A stretch of 64,000 nt of DNA from Alphaproteobacteria bacterium (GCA_947462105.1 CANHNJ010000008.1:1-64000), one strand, 5' to 3'; positions 47,899-58,166 are shown, numbered from the stretch's first letter. Made by a program: numbers and translations. Notes: generated by a model from the sequence alone, not told the origin.

Positions 47899-48509
47899 GC
47901 GCGCCCCTTGGGGCTGGTGTCGATATGCGCCATGCCGTTCCGGAAATAGATCACGCCGGTATAGACGGTGAGTGCGGCGGCGATCCACAGCAGCGCATAG
48001 GCGATCACTTCATAGGTGGTGCCGGGAATGCCGGGCGTGATCTTGTGCGCCAGCGGCGTCAGGATCATCGCGCCGATGGCGACCATCTGCACGGCGGTCT
48101 TGAACTTGGCAATGGCCGTTACCGGCACGCTCACCCGCGTGCCCGCCAGGAATTCGCGCAGGCCAGACACCAGGATCTCGCGCGACAGAATGATGATGGC
48201 GGGCACCAGTTTGAGCAGGCTGAGCATGCCGTTGGGTTTGACCTGGGTGAAGGTGCCTTCGGCCACCAGCATCATCAGCGCCACCGCCACCAGCACCTTG
48301 TCGGCGATGGGGTCCAGCATGCGGCCAAAATCTGATCCAGCATTGAGCTTGCGCGCGGCGAAGCCATCCAGCCAGTCGCTGGCCCCGGCAATGGCGAAGA
48401 TCAGGAAGGCGGCAATGCGCGCCATGTCGCCCGGCAGCACGAAGGCGATGGCAAAGCAGGGCACCAGCAGGATGCGCAGGATGGTGATGACATTGGGCAG
48501 GGCGAGCAT
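47895..48509 (-). CDS. pgsA: CDP-diacylglycerol--glycerol-3-phosphate 3-phosphatidyltransferase
   Basis: Makes phosphatidylglycerophosphate, precursor of phosphatidylglycerol. 204 residues, membrane protein, starting MLALPNVITILRILLVPCFA. The CDP-alcohol phosphotransferase motif is SDWLDGFAARKLNAGSDFG then RMLDPIADK (DG, AR, G, D, D). It supplies the lipid donor for lgt. It leads the pgsA-moaD-moaE unit downstream of uvrC. Confidence 0.95.
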   Translation of the reverse strand: MLALPNVITILRILLVPCFAIAFVLPGDMARIAAFLIFAIAGASDWLDGFAARKLNAGSDFGRMLDPIADKVLVAVALMMLVAEGTFTQVKPNGMLSLLKLVPAIIILSREILVSGLREFLAGTRVSVPVTAIAKFKTAVQMVAIGAMILTPLAHKITPGIPGTTYEVIAYALLWIAAALTVYTGVIYFRNGMAHIDTSPKGRA

Positions 48510-48563
48510 GGTGCAAGCTTAGAGCGCCAGCCGGGAGTGCGTCAGCCTTTATTTTTGGCCGCG

Positions 48564-50441
48564 CTAGCTGGGATGGAAAAAATCGAAGATTTTCTTCGCC
48601 AGTGTGGCGCTGACGCCCTCGACCGAGGACAGGTCTGTCAGGTTGGCCGCCGAAACCGCCTTGGCGGAGCCGAAATGCTGCAGCAGCGCGCGCTTGCGGG
48701 CGGCGCCGATGCCGCCGATCTCGTCCAGCGGGTTGGCGCCGATGGCCATGCTGCGCTTCTTGCGGTGGCCGCCAATGACAAAGCGGTGTGCTTCGTCACG
48801 CAGGCGTTGCAGATAATACAGGACCGGGCTCTTGGGATCGAGCCGGAAGGGTTCCTTGCCCGGCAAGTAGAAATGCTCGCGGCCCGCATCGCGGTCCGGC
48901 CCCTTGGAGATGGAGGCCAGCGCAACATCCTCCACGCCCAGGTCGGCAAAGACCTGAATCGCGATGGCAAGCTGGCCCGGGCCGCCATCGATCAGCACCA
49001 GGTCGGGGCGGCGCCACTTGTCGTTCACGGACGCTTGCGCGTCTTCTTTCGCCAGCCGGACGAAGCGGCGGCTCAGTACTTCGCGCATCATGGCGTAGTC
49101 GTCGCCCGGCGTCAGCTCGGCGGCCTTGATGTTGAACTTGCGGTACTGCGCCTTCTCGAAACCTTCCGGCCCGGCGACGATGAAGGCGCCCAGCGCATGC
49201 GCACCCTGGATGTGGGAATTGTCATAGACCTCGATGCGGCGCGGCGGCGTATCCAGCCCGAACGTGTCGGCGACACCTTCCAGCAACTGTGTCTGGGCGC
49301 TGTTCTCGGCCATGCGGCGGCCGAGCTGCTCGCGGGCATTGGTCAGGGCGCGTTCCATGATTTGCTGCTTCTCGCCCCGTTGCGGCACGGCGATCTCGAC
49401 CTTGTGGCCCGCGCTGGTGGCCAGGGCCCCGGCGATCAGGCCGCTCTCCGGCATGTCGTGTGAAACCAGCAGCAGCTTCGGCGCGGTGCGCTCGTCATAG
49501 AACTGGCCGATGAAGGACTGGAGAACCTCGTGCGTCTCCATGTCGAAGGGCAGCTTCGGAAAGTAGGGCTTGTTGCCCCAGTTCTGCCCGGCGCGGAAGA
49601 AGAAGACCTGGATGCAGGTCTGGCTGCCCTCGACATGCAGGGCGAAGAGATCGGCCTCGTCGAAGGTGGACGGGTTGACGCCCTGGCTCGACTGGATGTG
49701 GCTCATGGCGCGCAGCCGGTCGCGCAGGTGCGCGGCATGCTCGAAGTCCAGCGCCTCCGAAGCCTGTTCCATCTCTGTCCGCATCGCCTTCTGGACGGCA
49801 CTGCTCTTGCCGGAAAGGAATTTCTCCGCCTCCACCACCAGCGCGTTGTAGCCGCCTGCATCGATGCGCTGGACGCAAGGGCCGCTGCAGCGCTTGATCT
49901 GGAACAGCAGGCAGGGGCGGGTGCGGCTGTCGAAAATCGAATCCGAGCAGGAGCGCAGCAGGAAGACGCGCTGCAGCGTGTTCAGGGTGCGGGTGACGGC
50001 ACCCGCCGAGGCGAAGGGGCCGTAATAGACCCCCTTGGTGGTCTTGGCGCCGCGATGCTTGAGCAACTGCGGATAGGGATGATCCTCGCGCAGCAGGATG
50101 TAGGGGAAACTTTTGTCGTCGCGATAGGAGACGTTGTAGCGCGGCTTCAGCCGCTTGATCAGGTTGGCTTCCAGCAGCAGCGCATCGGTTTCCGAGGCGG
50201 TGGTGATGAACAGCATCTCCGCCGTGTCCTGCACCATGCGGATGAGGCGGTCGCTATGGACCCGACCCGTGGCATAGGCGGTGACGCGTTTCTTCAGGCT
50301 CTTGGCCTTGCCGACATAAAGCACGTCGCCCGCCGCATTGAGCATGCGATAGACGCCCGGCGCGTCGGGGAGGGTCTTGAGATAGGCCTGGATGCGGGCG
50401 GCGCCAGTCAAAACCGGATTTTGTGGCGCGTCGGAACTCAT
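48564..50441 (-). CDS. uvrC: excinuclease ABC subunit C
   Basis: Makes both cuts in nucleotide excision repair, recruited by the UvrA/UvrB complex. 625 residues: N-terminal GIY-YIG nuclease ([20 protein letters not shown]), the Cys-rich linker [19 protein letters not shown], the UVR motif in [18 protein letters not shown], the RNase H-like domain ([19 protein letters not shown]) and C-terminal helix-hairpin-helices ([16 protein letters not shown]). uvrB is at 59416. No alphaproteobacterial SOS box (GTTC-N7-GTTC) was seen upstream. Confidence 0.97.
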   Translation of the reverse strand: MSSDAPQNPVLTGAARIQAYLKTLPDAPGVYRMLNAAGDVLYVGKAKSLKKRVTAYATGRVHSDRLIRMVQDTAEMLFITTASETDALLLEANLIKRLKPRYNVSYRDDKSFPYILLREDHPYPQLLKHRGAKTTKGVYYGPFASAGAVTRTLNTLQRVFLLRSCSDSIFDSRTRPCLLFQIKRCSGPCVQRIDAGGYNALVVEAEKFLSGKSSAVQKAMRTEMEQASEALDFEHAAHLRDRLRAMSHIQSSQGVNPSTFDEADLFALHVEGSQTCIQVFFFRAGQNWGNKPYFPKLPFDMETHEVLQSFIGQFYDERTAPKLLLVSHDMPESGLIAGALATSAGHKVEIAVPQRGEKQQIMERALTNAREQLGRRMAENSAQTQLLEGVADTFGLDTPPRRIEVYDNSHIQGAHALGAFIVAGPEGFEKAQYRKFNIKAAELTPGDDYAMMREVLSRRFVRLAKEDAQASVNDKWRRPDLVLIDGGPGQLAIAIQVFADLGVEDVALASISKGPDRDAGREHFYLPGKEPFRLDPKSPVLYYLQRLRDEAHRFVIGGHRKKRSMAIGANPLDEIGGIGAARKRALLQHFGSAKAVSAANLTDLSSVEGVSATLAKKIFDFFHPS

Positions 50442-50453
50442 ACCGGCAATATA

Positions 50454-50834
50454 TTAGCGGGTGCGTTCAATTTCTATTCCCACGGACTCGGCGGCCGTCA
50501 GGGCCTCCAGCTTCTCTACCCGGACCCGCACGGTGCGGACTCTGGCATCCTCGAAACAGGCGGTGGCGATGCGTTCTGCCAGGGTCTCGGCCAGCCGGAC
50601 ATGGCCCTCGGCGATGATGGCGCGGATGCGCTTTTCGATCTTGTGATAGTCGACCACGTTTTCCAGCATGTCCTGGGCGTCGGCAATGTCGTCGGTGGCG
50701 AGGTCGAGGTTGATCCGTACCTGCTGGGTGCGGCCTTCCTCGTTGCGATAGACGCCGATATGGGCCGGCAGTTCCAGGTTGCGGATGAAGACATGGCGGA
50801 TGCCGCGCGAGGCGCTGGCGATGGGATCGCTCAT
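50454..50834 (-). CDS. folB: dihydroneopterin aldolase
   Basis: Cleaves dihydroneopterin to 6-hydroxymethyl-dihydropterin in folate synthesis. 126 residues with LELPAHIGVYRNEEGRTQQV, VDYHKIEKRIRAII and the catalytic Lys in RVRVEKLEALTAAESVGIE. Start ATG 50834 overlaps the stop of the pteridine reductase-like gene (ATGA), an order that suggests a pterin-linked operon. Confidence 0.92.
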   Translation of the reverse strand: MSDPIASASRGIRHVFIRNLELPAHIGVYRNEEGRTQQVRINLDLATDDIADAQDMLENVVDYHKIEKRIRAIIAEGHVRLAETLAERIATACFEDARVRTVRVRVEKLEALTAAESVGIEIERTR

Positions 50835-51640
50835 TCGTGCCCCATTGTATCGGGCGTTTGCCAGATCAGGTGCTGGCCGCCATCCACCGCGATCATCTGG
50901 CCGGTGACGGAGCGCGCTTCCAGCAGGTAGCGCACAGCGGCGCAGATATCGGCGGGATCGGCGCCATGCCCCAGGATGGTGGCATCGCGCTGGCGGTCGA
51001 AATCTGCCACCGACTGGCGGGCATTGCGCAGCACCGGGCCGGGGCCGACGGCGTTGACGCGGATGCGCGGCGCCATGCCCTGCGCCAGCGTCGTGGTCAG
51101 CCAGTGCAATCCCGCCTTGGACAGGCTGTAGGAGAGGAATTGCGGATTGGGCTTCAGCACCCGCTGGTCGATCAGGTTGATTATGTTGCCCTGCACTCCA
51201 TCGGGAAGCTGCGCGGCGAAGCTCTGCGACAGCACCAGCGGGCTGCGCAGGTTCACTTCGATATGCGTGTCCCAGCTCTTGCGCGTGGCGCTTTGCCAAT
51301 TGTCATTCTCGAAGATCGAGGCGGAATTGATCAGGGCGGTGAGCGGGCCAATGGCCTGTGCCGCGCGGGCGACCAGGACCTGGTTCTGGGCTTCGTCGCC
51401 CAGGTCGGCCTGCAGCAGCGCCGCCTGCACGCCCTGCGCCCGCACCGCGTCGGCGGTGCTCTGCGCCTCGGCCTGGCTGGTGTTGTAGTGCAGGGCCACG
51501 TTCCAGCCTGCAGCGGCGAGGTCCAGGGCAATGGCGCGCCCCAGCCGCTTCGCTGCGCCGGTAACGAGCACGTTTTTTATAGTCGCGCGGCCGGACGGAA
51601 AACCGGAAGTCCACTTTTCCTGGCCGCCGCTCTCGGTCAA
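50831..51640 (-). CDS. short-chain dehydrogenase, pteridine reductase-like (FolM/PTR1 type)
   Basis: A 269-residue SDR. The N-terminus [20 protein letters not shown] with RLGR in place of the usual GIG, and the HYNTS segment, are typical of FolM/PTR1 pteridine reductases. [10 protein letters not shown] stands for NNAG, and the active site is YSLSKAG. It overlaps folB, a pterin enzyme, by four bases, supporting dihydropterin reduction. The start region ([10 protein letters not shown]) may be over-long; it overlaps trpS by four bases. Confidence 0.8.
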   Translation of the reverse strand: MTESGGQEKWTSGFPSGRATIKNVLVTGAAKRLGRAIALDLAAAGWNVALHYNTSQAEAQSTADAVRAQGVQAALLQADLGDEAQNQVLVARAAQAIGPLTALINSASIFENDNWQSATRKSWDTHIEVNLRSPLVLSQSFAAQLPDGVQGNIINLIDQRVLKPNPQFLSYSLSKAGLHWLTTTLAQGMAPRIRVNAVGPGPVLRNARQSVADFDRQRDATILGHGADPADICAAVRYLLEARSVTGQMIAVDGGQHLIWQTPDTMGHE

Positions 51641-52644
51641 GTGATGAACCCAACCAGCTTCTTGGTTTCCGCCACCACTGGCGCGGCGATGGCGCGGGCG
51701 CGGGCCGCGCCGTCGCGCAGGATGGCGTCGATCTGTGCCGGGTCGGCCAGCAGGCGGCGCATCTCGGTGGCGATGGGCGAAAGCTGCGCCACGGTGAGAT
51801 CGGCCAGCGCGTTCTTGAATTCCGAGAATTGCTTGCCCGCGAATTCCTGGATGACTTCTTCCAGCTTGCGGTCGGACAGCGCGGCATAGATGGACAGCAG
51901 GTTTTCGGCTTCCGGGCGGCCCGCCAGGCCTTCCTTGCTCTCCGGCAGCGCATCCATGTCGGTCTTGGCGCGGCGAATCTTATTGGCGATGGCATCGGCA
52001 TCATCGGTGAGGTTGATGCGTGACAAGTCGCTTTCGTCCGACTTGGACATCTTCTTCGTGCCATCGCGCAGGCTCATCACCCGTGTGCCCGGCCCCAGGA
52101 TCACCGGTTCCGGCTGCGGGAAGAAATCCGGCACGACAAAATCATTGTTGAATTTCTGCGCGATGTCGCGCGCCAGCTCCAGATGCTGCTTCTGGTCCTC
52201 GCCCACCGGCACATGGGTGGCGCGATAGACCAGGATGTCGGCGGCCATCAGCACCGGATAGGTGTAGAGGCCGACGCTGGCGCGTTCCTTGTGCTTGCCC
52301 GATTTTTCCTTGAACTGGGTCATGCGGTCCAGCCAGCCCAGCCGCGCGACGCAGTTGAAGATCCAGGCCAGCTCGGCATGTTCCGGCACCTGGCTCTGGT
52401 TGAAGATGGGCGAGCGGGCGGGATCGATGCCGCCGGCGATATAGGCCGCCGTGACTTCGCGGGTGGCGCGGGCCAGTTCCTTCGGGTCCTGGTCCACCGT
52501 GATGGCGTGCATGTCCACGACGCAGAACAGGCAGGGCATCTGGTCCTGCAGCCGCACCCAGTTCTTCAGGGCGCCGAGATAATTGCCCAGGTGCAGGGTG
52601 TTGGTGGGCTGCATGCCCGACAGGACGAGAGGCGCGTGTGTCAT
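51637..52644 (-). CDS. trpS: tryptophan--tRNA ligase
   Basis: Class Ic synthetase, 335 residues. Motifs: HIGH-like [13 protein letters not shown] near the N-terminus and KMSKS in [13 protein letters not shown]. Also [20 protein letters not shown]. Standard length. It begins the trpS-SDR-folB run downstream of glnD. Confidence 0.96.
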   Translation of the reverse strand: MTHAPLVLSGMQPTNTLHLGNYLGALKNWVRLQDQMPCLFCVVDMHAITVDQDPKELARATREVTAAYIAGGIDPARSPIFNQSQVPEHAELAWIFNCVARLGWLDRMTQFKEKSGKHKERASVGLYTYPVLMAADILVYRATHVPVGEDQKQHLELARDIAQKFNNDFVVPDFFPQPEPVILGPGTRVMSLRDGTKKMSKSDESDLSRINLTDDADAIANKIRRAKTDMDALPESKEGLAGRPEAENLLSIYAALSDRKLEEVIQEFAGKQFSEFKNALADLTVAQLSPIATEMRRLLADPAQIDAILRDGAARARAIAAPVVAETKKLVGFIT

Positions 52645-52723
52645 CCGGCCTCAAATAGCGAAGCGGTAGGCCAAAGGAAAGGCGGTTATGCCCCGCCCCG
52701 CCCATGCCTTCAAGGCAGGCGCA

Positions 52724-55474
52724 TCAGGCTGCGGGCGCAGGCGGCCAGGCCAGCGCCGCCGTCAGCCGCGCCTGCACCGCTTCCAGCCGCGCCGGATGGG
52801 TGATCTTGTGGCCAAAGCCGTCGCGGACATAGAAGACGTCCACCGCCTTCTCTCCATAGGTCGCCACCATCGAGGTCGAGATGGACAGGCCGGATTCGAA
52901 GATCGCCTGGGTGACGTCATAGAGCAGGCCGGGCCTGTCGAGGCATTCCACCTCCACCACCGTGGCGATCTGCGAGGCGTCATTGTCGAACAGCACTTTG
53001 GGCTTGATCCGGAAGGCGCTGGCCTTGCTCTTCTGCTGCTTGCCGGCCAGGGCCCGGCGCGGCCAGACCTGGCCACGCAGTGTCTTCTCGATCGACTGGC
53101 GCAGGCGCGACAGCCGCTCCTTGTCGTCAAAGGCTTCGCCCTCGGCGTCCTGCAGCGAGAAGACATCCAGCGCGAAGCCTTCCGAAGTGGTGAAGGCCTT
53201 GGCATCGACGATGCTGCCGCCCGACATGGCGATGGCGCCCGCAAGCTGGCTGAACAGGCCGGCATGGTCGGGCGTATAGAGGAAGATCTCGGTCACGGCG
53301 CGGAAGCTGTTGCTGTCCGCCGACAGCACCAGCAATTCGCCGCTGGTATCGGCGGATGCCATCAGCCGGGCATGGCGTTCATGCTCCTCCGGTTCGAAGG
53401 CCAGCCAGTAATTGTCATAGTGGCGTGACAGGGCGCGTTCGCGCTGCGCCGGGGTGAAATCGTGCAGCCGCTCCAGCAGCGCCTGCTTGGCGGATGCGAC
53501 GCGGGCGATGTGGGCGGGCACCTGGTCGCCGCCGGTCATCATGCTTTCGGCGGCATAATAAAGTTCGCGCAGCAACTGGCCCTTCCAGCCGTTCCACACG
53601 CCCGGGCCCACGGCGCGGATATCGCAGACCGTCAGGATCAGCAGCAGGCGCAGCAATTCGGGCGTCTGCACCAGCGCCACGAAATCGCGCACCGTCTTGG
53701 GATCGGACACATCGCGGCGCTGGGCGGTGTCGCTCATCACCAGGTGATTTTTCACCAGCCAGGCGACGGCGCTGGTGTCGCTCTCCGACAGGCCCAGCCG
53801 CGGGCACAGGCTGGTCGCGATGACGGCACCGACATCGCTGTGGTCGCCCTGCAGGCCCTTGGCCATGTCATGCAGCAGCACGGCGCAATACAACGCCTCG
53901 CGCGACTTGATGCGCTTGATGACGTCGCTGGTGAGCGGATGCTCTTCCATGTGTTCGCCGCGCTCGATGGCGGCGATGTTGCCGATGGCACGGATCAGGT
54001 GCTCGTCCACCGTATAGTGGTGATACATGTTGAACTGCATCAGCCCCACGGCATGGCCGAATTCGGGGATGAAGCGGCCAAAGACGCCGGCCTCGTTCAT
54101 CAGGCGCAACGCGCGCTCCGGGTCGTGGCGCGACGACAGGGTTTCGAGAAAGGCGCGGTTGGCGGCGGGGTCCTGGCGTACCTTGTCGGTGATCAGGTCC
54201 AGCGAGCGCGTCACGCTGCGCAGCGTGTTGGGATGGATATCGACCTGCTTGGTGTCGGCGACATGGAACAGGCGGATCAGGTTGGCGGGATCGGCCTTGA
54301 AGATGGCCGGGTTGGCGCAGAGGCGGCCATTCTCGACGTAGAAATCATCGTCCGGGCTGCGCTGCCGCAGGAAGCCGGGCAGGATGCGGCGGAGCGACGG
54401 GCGCGGCTTGCGGTGCTGCTCTTCCAATGCCGCGATGAAGATGCGGGTCAGGTCGCCGACATCCTTGGCCACCAGGAAGTAGGCGCGCATGAAGGCTTCG
54501 ACGGCGCGGCGCGGCTTCTCGGCATCGGTGTAGCCCATCGCGGCGGCCATGGCGGGCTGCACATCGAAGGACAGGCGTTCCTCGGCGCGGTCGAGCAGGT
54601 AATGCAGCCGCACGCGCACATTCCAGAGAAAGGCTTCCGCCTTCTGGAAGACCTTGAACTCTTCCTTGCTGAAGACATTGTGCTCCACCAGGTCGGCGGC
54701 ATTCTCGACGCGGTAGAGATACTTGCCGAGCCAGTAGAGCGTCTGCAGGTCGCGTAGGCCGCCCTTGCTTTCCTTGAGGTTGGGTTCGACCAGGTAGCGG
54801 CTTTCGCCCTGGCGGGTATGGCGCGCCTTGCGTTCCGCCAGCTTGGCCTCGACAAAGTCGCGGCCATTGGCGGCGGCGTCTTCCCAGAATTTCTTGCGCA
54901 GTTCGTCGAACAGGCTGCGGTCGCCGCACAGATGGCGTGCCTCCAGTATCGCGGTGCGGATGGTGATGTCCTGGCGCGCCAGCCGCAGGCACTCGACGAC
55001 GCTGCGGGTGGCGTGGCCGACTTTCAGGCCCAGGTCCCACAGCATGTAGAGCACGAACTCGATCACGGCCTGGCTGCCGGCGCTCTGGCGTGCCGGGCGC
55101 AGGAACAGCAGGTCGATGTCCGAACCCGGCGCCAGCTCGCCACGGCCATAGCCGCCGGTGGCGACCACGGCGATCTTCTCGTCCCGGGCGCCCAGATGGG
55201 TGAGGGCGAAGTCATGGATCTGGGCGATGACGGCATCCTGCAGCGCCGACAGGGCGCGCGCGGCGGGCAGGCCCGGCAGGCCTTGCTCTTCGACAGCCTT
55301 GCGGACGCGGGCACGGCCTTGCGTGTAGGCGCCCTTGATCACGATCAGCGCCGCCTGGCGGCGATCCGCCGCCGGCGCCGGGGTGGCGGCCACTACGTCC
55401 AGGGCGTGGCGCAGCGCCTCGCGGTCGATGAGGTCGCCAAGGGCCAGGGTCGCGATCGGCTTTTCCACGCCCAA
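52724..55474 (-). CDS. glnD: [protein-PII] uridylyltransferase / uridylyl-removing enzyme
   Basis: Senses glutamine and modifies PII proteins. 916 residues: nucleotidyltransferase domain VATGGYGRGELAPGSDIDLL, the UR HD domain (VLLHDMAKGLQGDHSDVG), then two C-terminal ACT domains (ACT 1 near FLYTPDHAGLFSQL, ACT 2 near VECLDRPGLLYDVTQ). I chose the TTG at 55474 because GGAGG lies exactly 7 bases upstream; ATGs at 55504/55510 are alternatives. Full length. glnB/glnK are not in the window. Confidence 0.95.
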   Translation of the reverse strand: MGVEKPIATLALGDLIDREALRHALDVVAATPAPAADRRQAALIVIKGAYTQGRARVRKAVEEQGLPGLPAARALSALQDAVIAQIHDFALTHLGARDEKIAVVATGGYGRGELAPGSDIDLLFLRPARQSAGSQAVIEFVLYMLWDLGLKVGHATRSVVECLRLARQDITIRTAILEARHLCGDRSLFDELRKKFWEDAAANGRDFVEAKLAERKARHTRQGESRYLVEPNLKESKGGLRDLQTLYWLGKYLYRVENAADLVEHNVFSKEEFKVFQKAEAFLWNVRVRLHYLLDRAEERLSFDVQPAMAAAMGYTDAEKPRRAVEAFMRAYFLVAKDVGDLTRIFIAALEEQHRKPRPSLRRILPGFLRQRSPDDDFYVENGRLCANPAIFKADPANLIRLFHVADTKQVDIHPNTLRSVTRSLDLITDKVRQDPAANRAFLETLSSRHDPERALRLMNEAGVFGRFIPEFGHAVGLMQFNMYHHYTVDEHLIRAIGNIAAIERGEHMEEHPLTSDVIKRIKSREALYCAVLLHDMAKGLQGDHSDVGAVIATSLCPRLGLSESDTSAVAWLVKNHLVMSDTAQRRDVSDPKTVRDFVALVQTPELLRLLLILTVCDIRAVGPGVWNGWKGQLLRELYYAAESMMTGGDQVPAHIARVASAKQALLERLHDFTPAQRERALSRHYDNYWLAFEPEEHERHARLMASADTSGELLVLSADSNSFRAVTEIFLYTPDHAGLFSQLAGAIAMSGGSIVDAKAFTTSEGFALDVFSLQDAEGEAFDDKERLSRLRQSIEKTLRGQVWPRRALAGKQQKSKASAFRIKPKVLFDNDASQIATVVEVECLDRPGLLYDVTQAIFESGLSISTSMVATYGEKAVDVFYVRDGFGHKITHPARLEAVQARLTAALAWPPAPAA

Positions 55475-55603
55475 GGGCGAACCTCCGTAAACGGCGCGGA
55501 TCATAGGCATCGCGCAGGGCAAGGGAAACCGCTGGAGCCGGATGGCTGGCCTGCGGCCTGGCTGCTGTTGGCGGCCGCGCCGTAACGGCACCAGTCCCAA
55601 AGA

Positions 55604-55635
55604 AAAACGGCGGGCCCGCAAGGACCCGCCGTTTT
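55604..55635 (-). terminator. terminator after cspA
   Basis: AAAACGGCGGG (55604-55614) pairs perfectly with CCCGCCGTTTT (55625-55635), loop of 10 bases. It acts on minus-strand cspA, before glnD; A/T tracts on both sides make it potentially bidirectional. Confidence 0.92.
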
Positions 55636-55657
55636 CCTATTCAAACCGATACCGGAA

Positions 55658-55861
55658 TTAGGCCGGCTTCAGGTTCGCGGCCTTGGCGCCACGGGCGTCC
55701 GGCACGATGTCGAACGAGACCTTCTGGCCTTCGTTCAGGGTGCGCATGCCGGCCGCTTCAACGGCGGTGGCGTGCACGAACACATCCTTGCCGCCGCCTT
55801 CCGGCGCGATGAAACCGAAGCCCTTGGAGGTATTGAAGAATTTGACGGTACCGATAGTCAT
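55658..55861 (-). CDS. cold-shock-domain protein
   Basis: A 67-residue single CSD protein: [20 protein letters not shown] carries RNP1 (KGFGFI) and [14 protein letters not shown] carries RNP2. It binds single-stranded nucleic acids. The sequence cannot tell a cold-induced CspA from a constitutive paralogue. A gap of about 360 bases precedes it, room for a long 5' leader as in cspA mRNAs. Confidence 0.93.
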   Translation of the reverse strand: MTIGTVKFFNTSKGFGFIAPEGGGKDVFVHATAVEAAGMRTLNEGQKVSFDIVPDARGAKAANLKPA

Positions 55862-56222
55862 AGAGGTCGTTCCTGCGTTGGTTGCCCGTCCGGCGTGTGC
55901 CGGGCCGGGTGTCTGGAAATGGCTTGTCGCAGGGAAGAAGTCCGGCGTGTCGTCCAGGCGCGCATTTAAAGGCGGCAGGATGTCTTCAGGCGCGCTTCAC
56001 TGTGACGGGGCGTAACTCCCAAACGGGCGCGACAATACGCGCGCCATCCGCCCAAGGCAAGGCGGCGAGGCCTTCGCAGGCGCAACAGGAATTGGCGGAT
56101 TTCGGGCCGTTTACCGCCTTTTCGCTGCCGTTTACCGCCTTTTCGCTTGTGGACGGGCCTCCCGCGACGGTTGCGGCGCTGCTCCAACTCCGCGACTTTG
56201 GCGCTAGGCAAGGGGAGCGGAC
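55862..56222. other. 361-base gap between cspA and tdk, with 21-base tandem duplication
   Basis: No convincing gene. Frames open on both strands are Arg-rich shadows of GC-rich DNA. It should hold the divergent promoters of cspA and tdk. A 20-base unit beginning CCGTTTACCGCC at 56107 is repeated exactly at 56128 (period 21). Confidence 0.6.
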
Positions 56223-56861
56223 ATGACGGCGCGGTTGGAAGTCATTGTCGGCCCGATGTTCTCGGGAAAGACCGAACGGCTGATCGCCCGCCTGCATCGC
56301 GCCCAGTATGCCAGGAAGCGCGTGCGCATCATCAAGCCCGCGCATGACACCCGCACCCAGGGCTCCATCGCCGCCCGCGCGGTCAATCCCGACGGCACCA
56401 CCGAGGTCACCGCCACCCTCAACGCCATCATGGTGCGCAACGCCGCCGACTTCGCCGCCGTGACCGCCGAGGGCGATTACGATGTGCTGGCGGTGGACGA
56501 GGCGCAGTTCTTCCCGCTGGACGAGCCGATGACCGACAGCCTGGGCTGGTTCGGCCGCGCTATCCGCACCCTGCTGCGCGAGAAGGCGAAAAGCGACCTG
56601 CGCATCATCATCGCGGGGCTGGACATGGATTTCGCCGAAGCGCCCTTCGGCCCCATTCCCGGCCTGCTGGCCATGGCCGATCACGTCGAGAAGCTCACAG
56701 GCGTCTGCATGATCTGCGGCAGCGATGGCGGCTATATCTCCCACCGCATCATCCCGGGCGAGGCGCAGCTGGTGGTGGGCGATGCCGGTGAATACCAGGT
56801 GCGCTGCCGCAGTTGCTACGAAGCGCCGGGCATTCGCGGTGCGGTGGCGGCAGCCGAGTAA
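56223..56861 (+). CDS. tdk: thymidine kinase (type II)
   Basis: Phosphorylates thymidine to dTMP. 212 residues: P-loop VGPMFSGKTERLI (K16), Walker B-like DVLAVDEAQFF, lasso region and zinc site with CMICGSDGGYISHR and RCRSCYEAPG. Slightly longer than E. coli Tdk. It stands alone after the cspA gap. Confidence 0.95.
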   Translation: MTARLEVIVGPMFSGKTERLIARLHRAQYARKRVRIIKPAHDTRTQGSIAARAVNPDGTTEVTATLNAIMVRNAADFAAVTAEGDYDVLAVDEAQFFPLDEPMTDSLGWFGRAIRTLLREKAKSDLRIIIAGLDMDFAEAPFGPIPGLLAMADHVEKLTGVCMICGSDGGYISHRIIPGEAQLVVGDAGEYQVRCRSCYEAPGIRGAVAAAE

Positions 56862-56872
56862 ACGGCGCTGCG

Positions 56873-57118
56873 TTACGAAACCTTGACGCGCTTCACGGCC
56901 TTGGCCTTTTTCGGCTTGGGCGGATTGGCGAGGTCGTGCGCGGCCTTGGCGGCGGCTTCTTCGGCTTCCTTGGCCAGGCGCAGGGCGCGCAGCTTCAGGG
57001 TTCGGGCGTCGAAGGCGGCACTTTCCTTGGCGAGCTGGTCCTTGACCATGGCGTCGCGCTGTTCGGAAGCGGAAAAATGCGTCTCGGCCCGCGTCCGGGC
57101 TGCGGATTTGTCGGCCAT
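56873..57118 (-). CDS. small charged helical protein, unknown function
   Basis: An 81-residue protein starting MADKSAARTRAETHFSASEQ, with a long Ala/Lys/Glu helix and a basic KPKKAKAVKRVKVS tail. Such small proteins recur next to tdk or similar genes in alphaproteobacteria, but I do not recognise a family name. A nucleic-acid partner is possible from the basic tail; this is a guess. Its end lies 11 bases after the tdk stop. Confidence 0.6.
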   Translation of the reverse strand: MADKSAARTRAETHFSASEQRDAMVKDQLAKESAAFDARTLKLRALRLAKEAEEAAAKAAHDLANPPKPKKAKAVKRVKVS

Positions 57119-57722
57119 CGCTGCTGTCTTTCTGTGTGGGCCGGAGAATACGGCCGGGAAAGCGCGGGATCGGCTGGGTGCGCGCGGATATTGCCGCCAT
57201 TGTAAGGCTGGGGGCGGCGAATACAAGGCGCGCCATTATTGTCCAGCTATTTCGGGCACTTGGGCGGGTGCGGCGGTGGTGCGGGCCGCGCACGGCCAAG
57301 CCCGGTGGACGTATCACCGCCGAACGCCGCGCGCTTGGCCGCGCAGCAGTGGACAGGGTGGGGAAAGGCGCCCGGTGCGCTGCCCATTTGAACCAACGCA
57401 ATTTGCACCCCCCTCCCCCTGTCGTGGCGAGAGCGATCAAGGGCTTGGCCGCGCGCAGGCCCCGGGCGGCGCCGATGCGTGCCGGGCGCGGCTGGTGGAT
57501 AGCGTGGTGATAGCGATGACGCTGGGCCATGAACATGGCCCCATCATACAACAGGGCGACAGGGCGGGGATAAGTTGTAACTATCCCGCCATCTCTTATT
57601 GTCATTGCCCGCTTTGCGTAGCGGGCCTTCCGCCTGGAGAACAACGGCGGATCACTGAGAATTCGTCAGATGCCGAACTGCTCAAGGCGATGGAGGCTTT
57701 TCCCCTATGGCTCTCCAAGTTT
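57119..57722. other. about 600-base gap without a recognisable gene
   Basis: Long frames exist on both strands but none resembles a family, and their composition looks like shadow coding. It holds the second copy of the dispersed element (57382-57419), a GGCGGGGATA...TATCCCGCC inverted repeat (57563-57590) and a GCCCGCT/AGCGGGC hairpin (57607-57626). Probably decayed sequence and regulatory DNA. Confidence 0.55.
57382..57419. repeat. short dispersed element, copy 2
   Basis: GCCCATTTGAACC (57382-57394) and ACCCCCCTCCCCC (57407-57419) match the two blocks of the element at 516-555 base for base, with a 12-base spacer here. Confidence 0.5.
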
Positions 57723-58166
57723 CTAAATCACGACTTCAATCTCCCCTAGCGGCCCATCGGTCTCGATGATGTCGCCGGGGCGCGCGCCCAGAACGGCCTG
57801 GGCCAGCGGTGCGCGGAAGGAGATGAGTCCGCGCGCCGCATCGGCCTCATCGACGCCGACAATGCGAAACGTCTGCTCGCGGCCCTTGCGCCGGATCGTC
57901 ACGGTGGCGCCGAATGCGACCGTGCCGTCGTTCGACGGCTGTGCCACCGCGGCGGTGGCCTGGCGCAGCGTCCAGTAGCGCAGGTCGCGCGCCAGGGTTT
58001 CGCGCAGCAGCACGTTGGTCTCGGCCTGCATCGCGCCTTCGATGCGGGCGATATGGCCGTCGATCTGCGCCATGCCTTCGGGCGTGACGGGGTTGGGGCC
58101 GTCCTCGACCATCCGCTCCGGCGGAGCGGCGGATTCAGCGGTTTCCTTCACAAAAGCGCGCGACAT
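57723..58166 (-). CDS. GreA/GreB-family transcription elongation factor
   Basis: A 147-residue protein: N-terminal helical hairpin (GMAQIDGHIARIEGAMQAET) and a C-terminal FKBP-like domain (GATVTIRRKGREQTFRIVGV, LISFRAPLAQAVLGARPGD). Gre factors stimulate RNA cleavage by stalled RNA polymerase. It is a shorter, divergent form of the kind found beside a canonical GreA; whether the tip acidic residues are kept is unclear. Confidence 0.8.
   Translation of the reverse strand: MSRAFVKETAESAAPPERMVEDGPNPVTPEGMAQIDGHIARIEGAMQAETNVLLRETLARDLRYWTLRQATAAVAQPSNDGTVAFGATVTIRRKGREQTFRIVGVDEADAARGLISFRAPLAQAVLGARPGDIIETDGPLGEIEVVI

Noticed and set aside
55966-56211. 81-codon Arg-rich minus frame between cspA and tdk
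   Set aside because: Composition is that of a GC-rich shadow and it spans the tandem duplication; no domain seen.
56883-57749. 288-codon plus frame over the 57.1-57.7 kb gap
   Set aside because: Starts antisense to the 81-residue gene and ends antisense to the Gre-like gene; no similarity in between.
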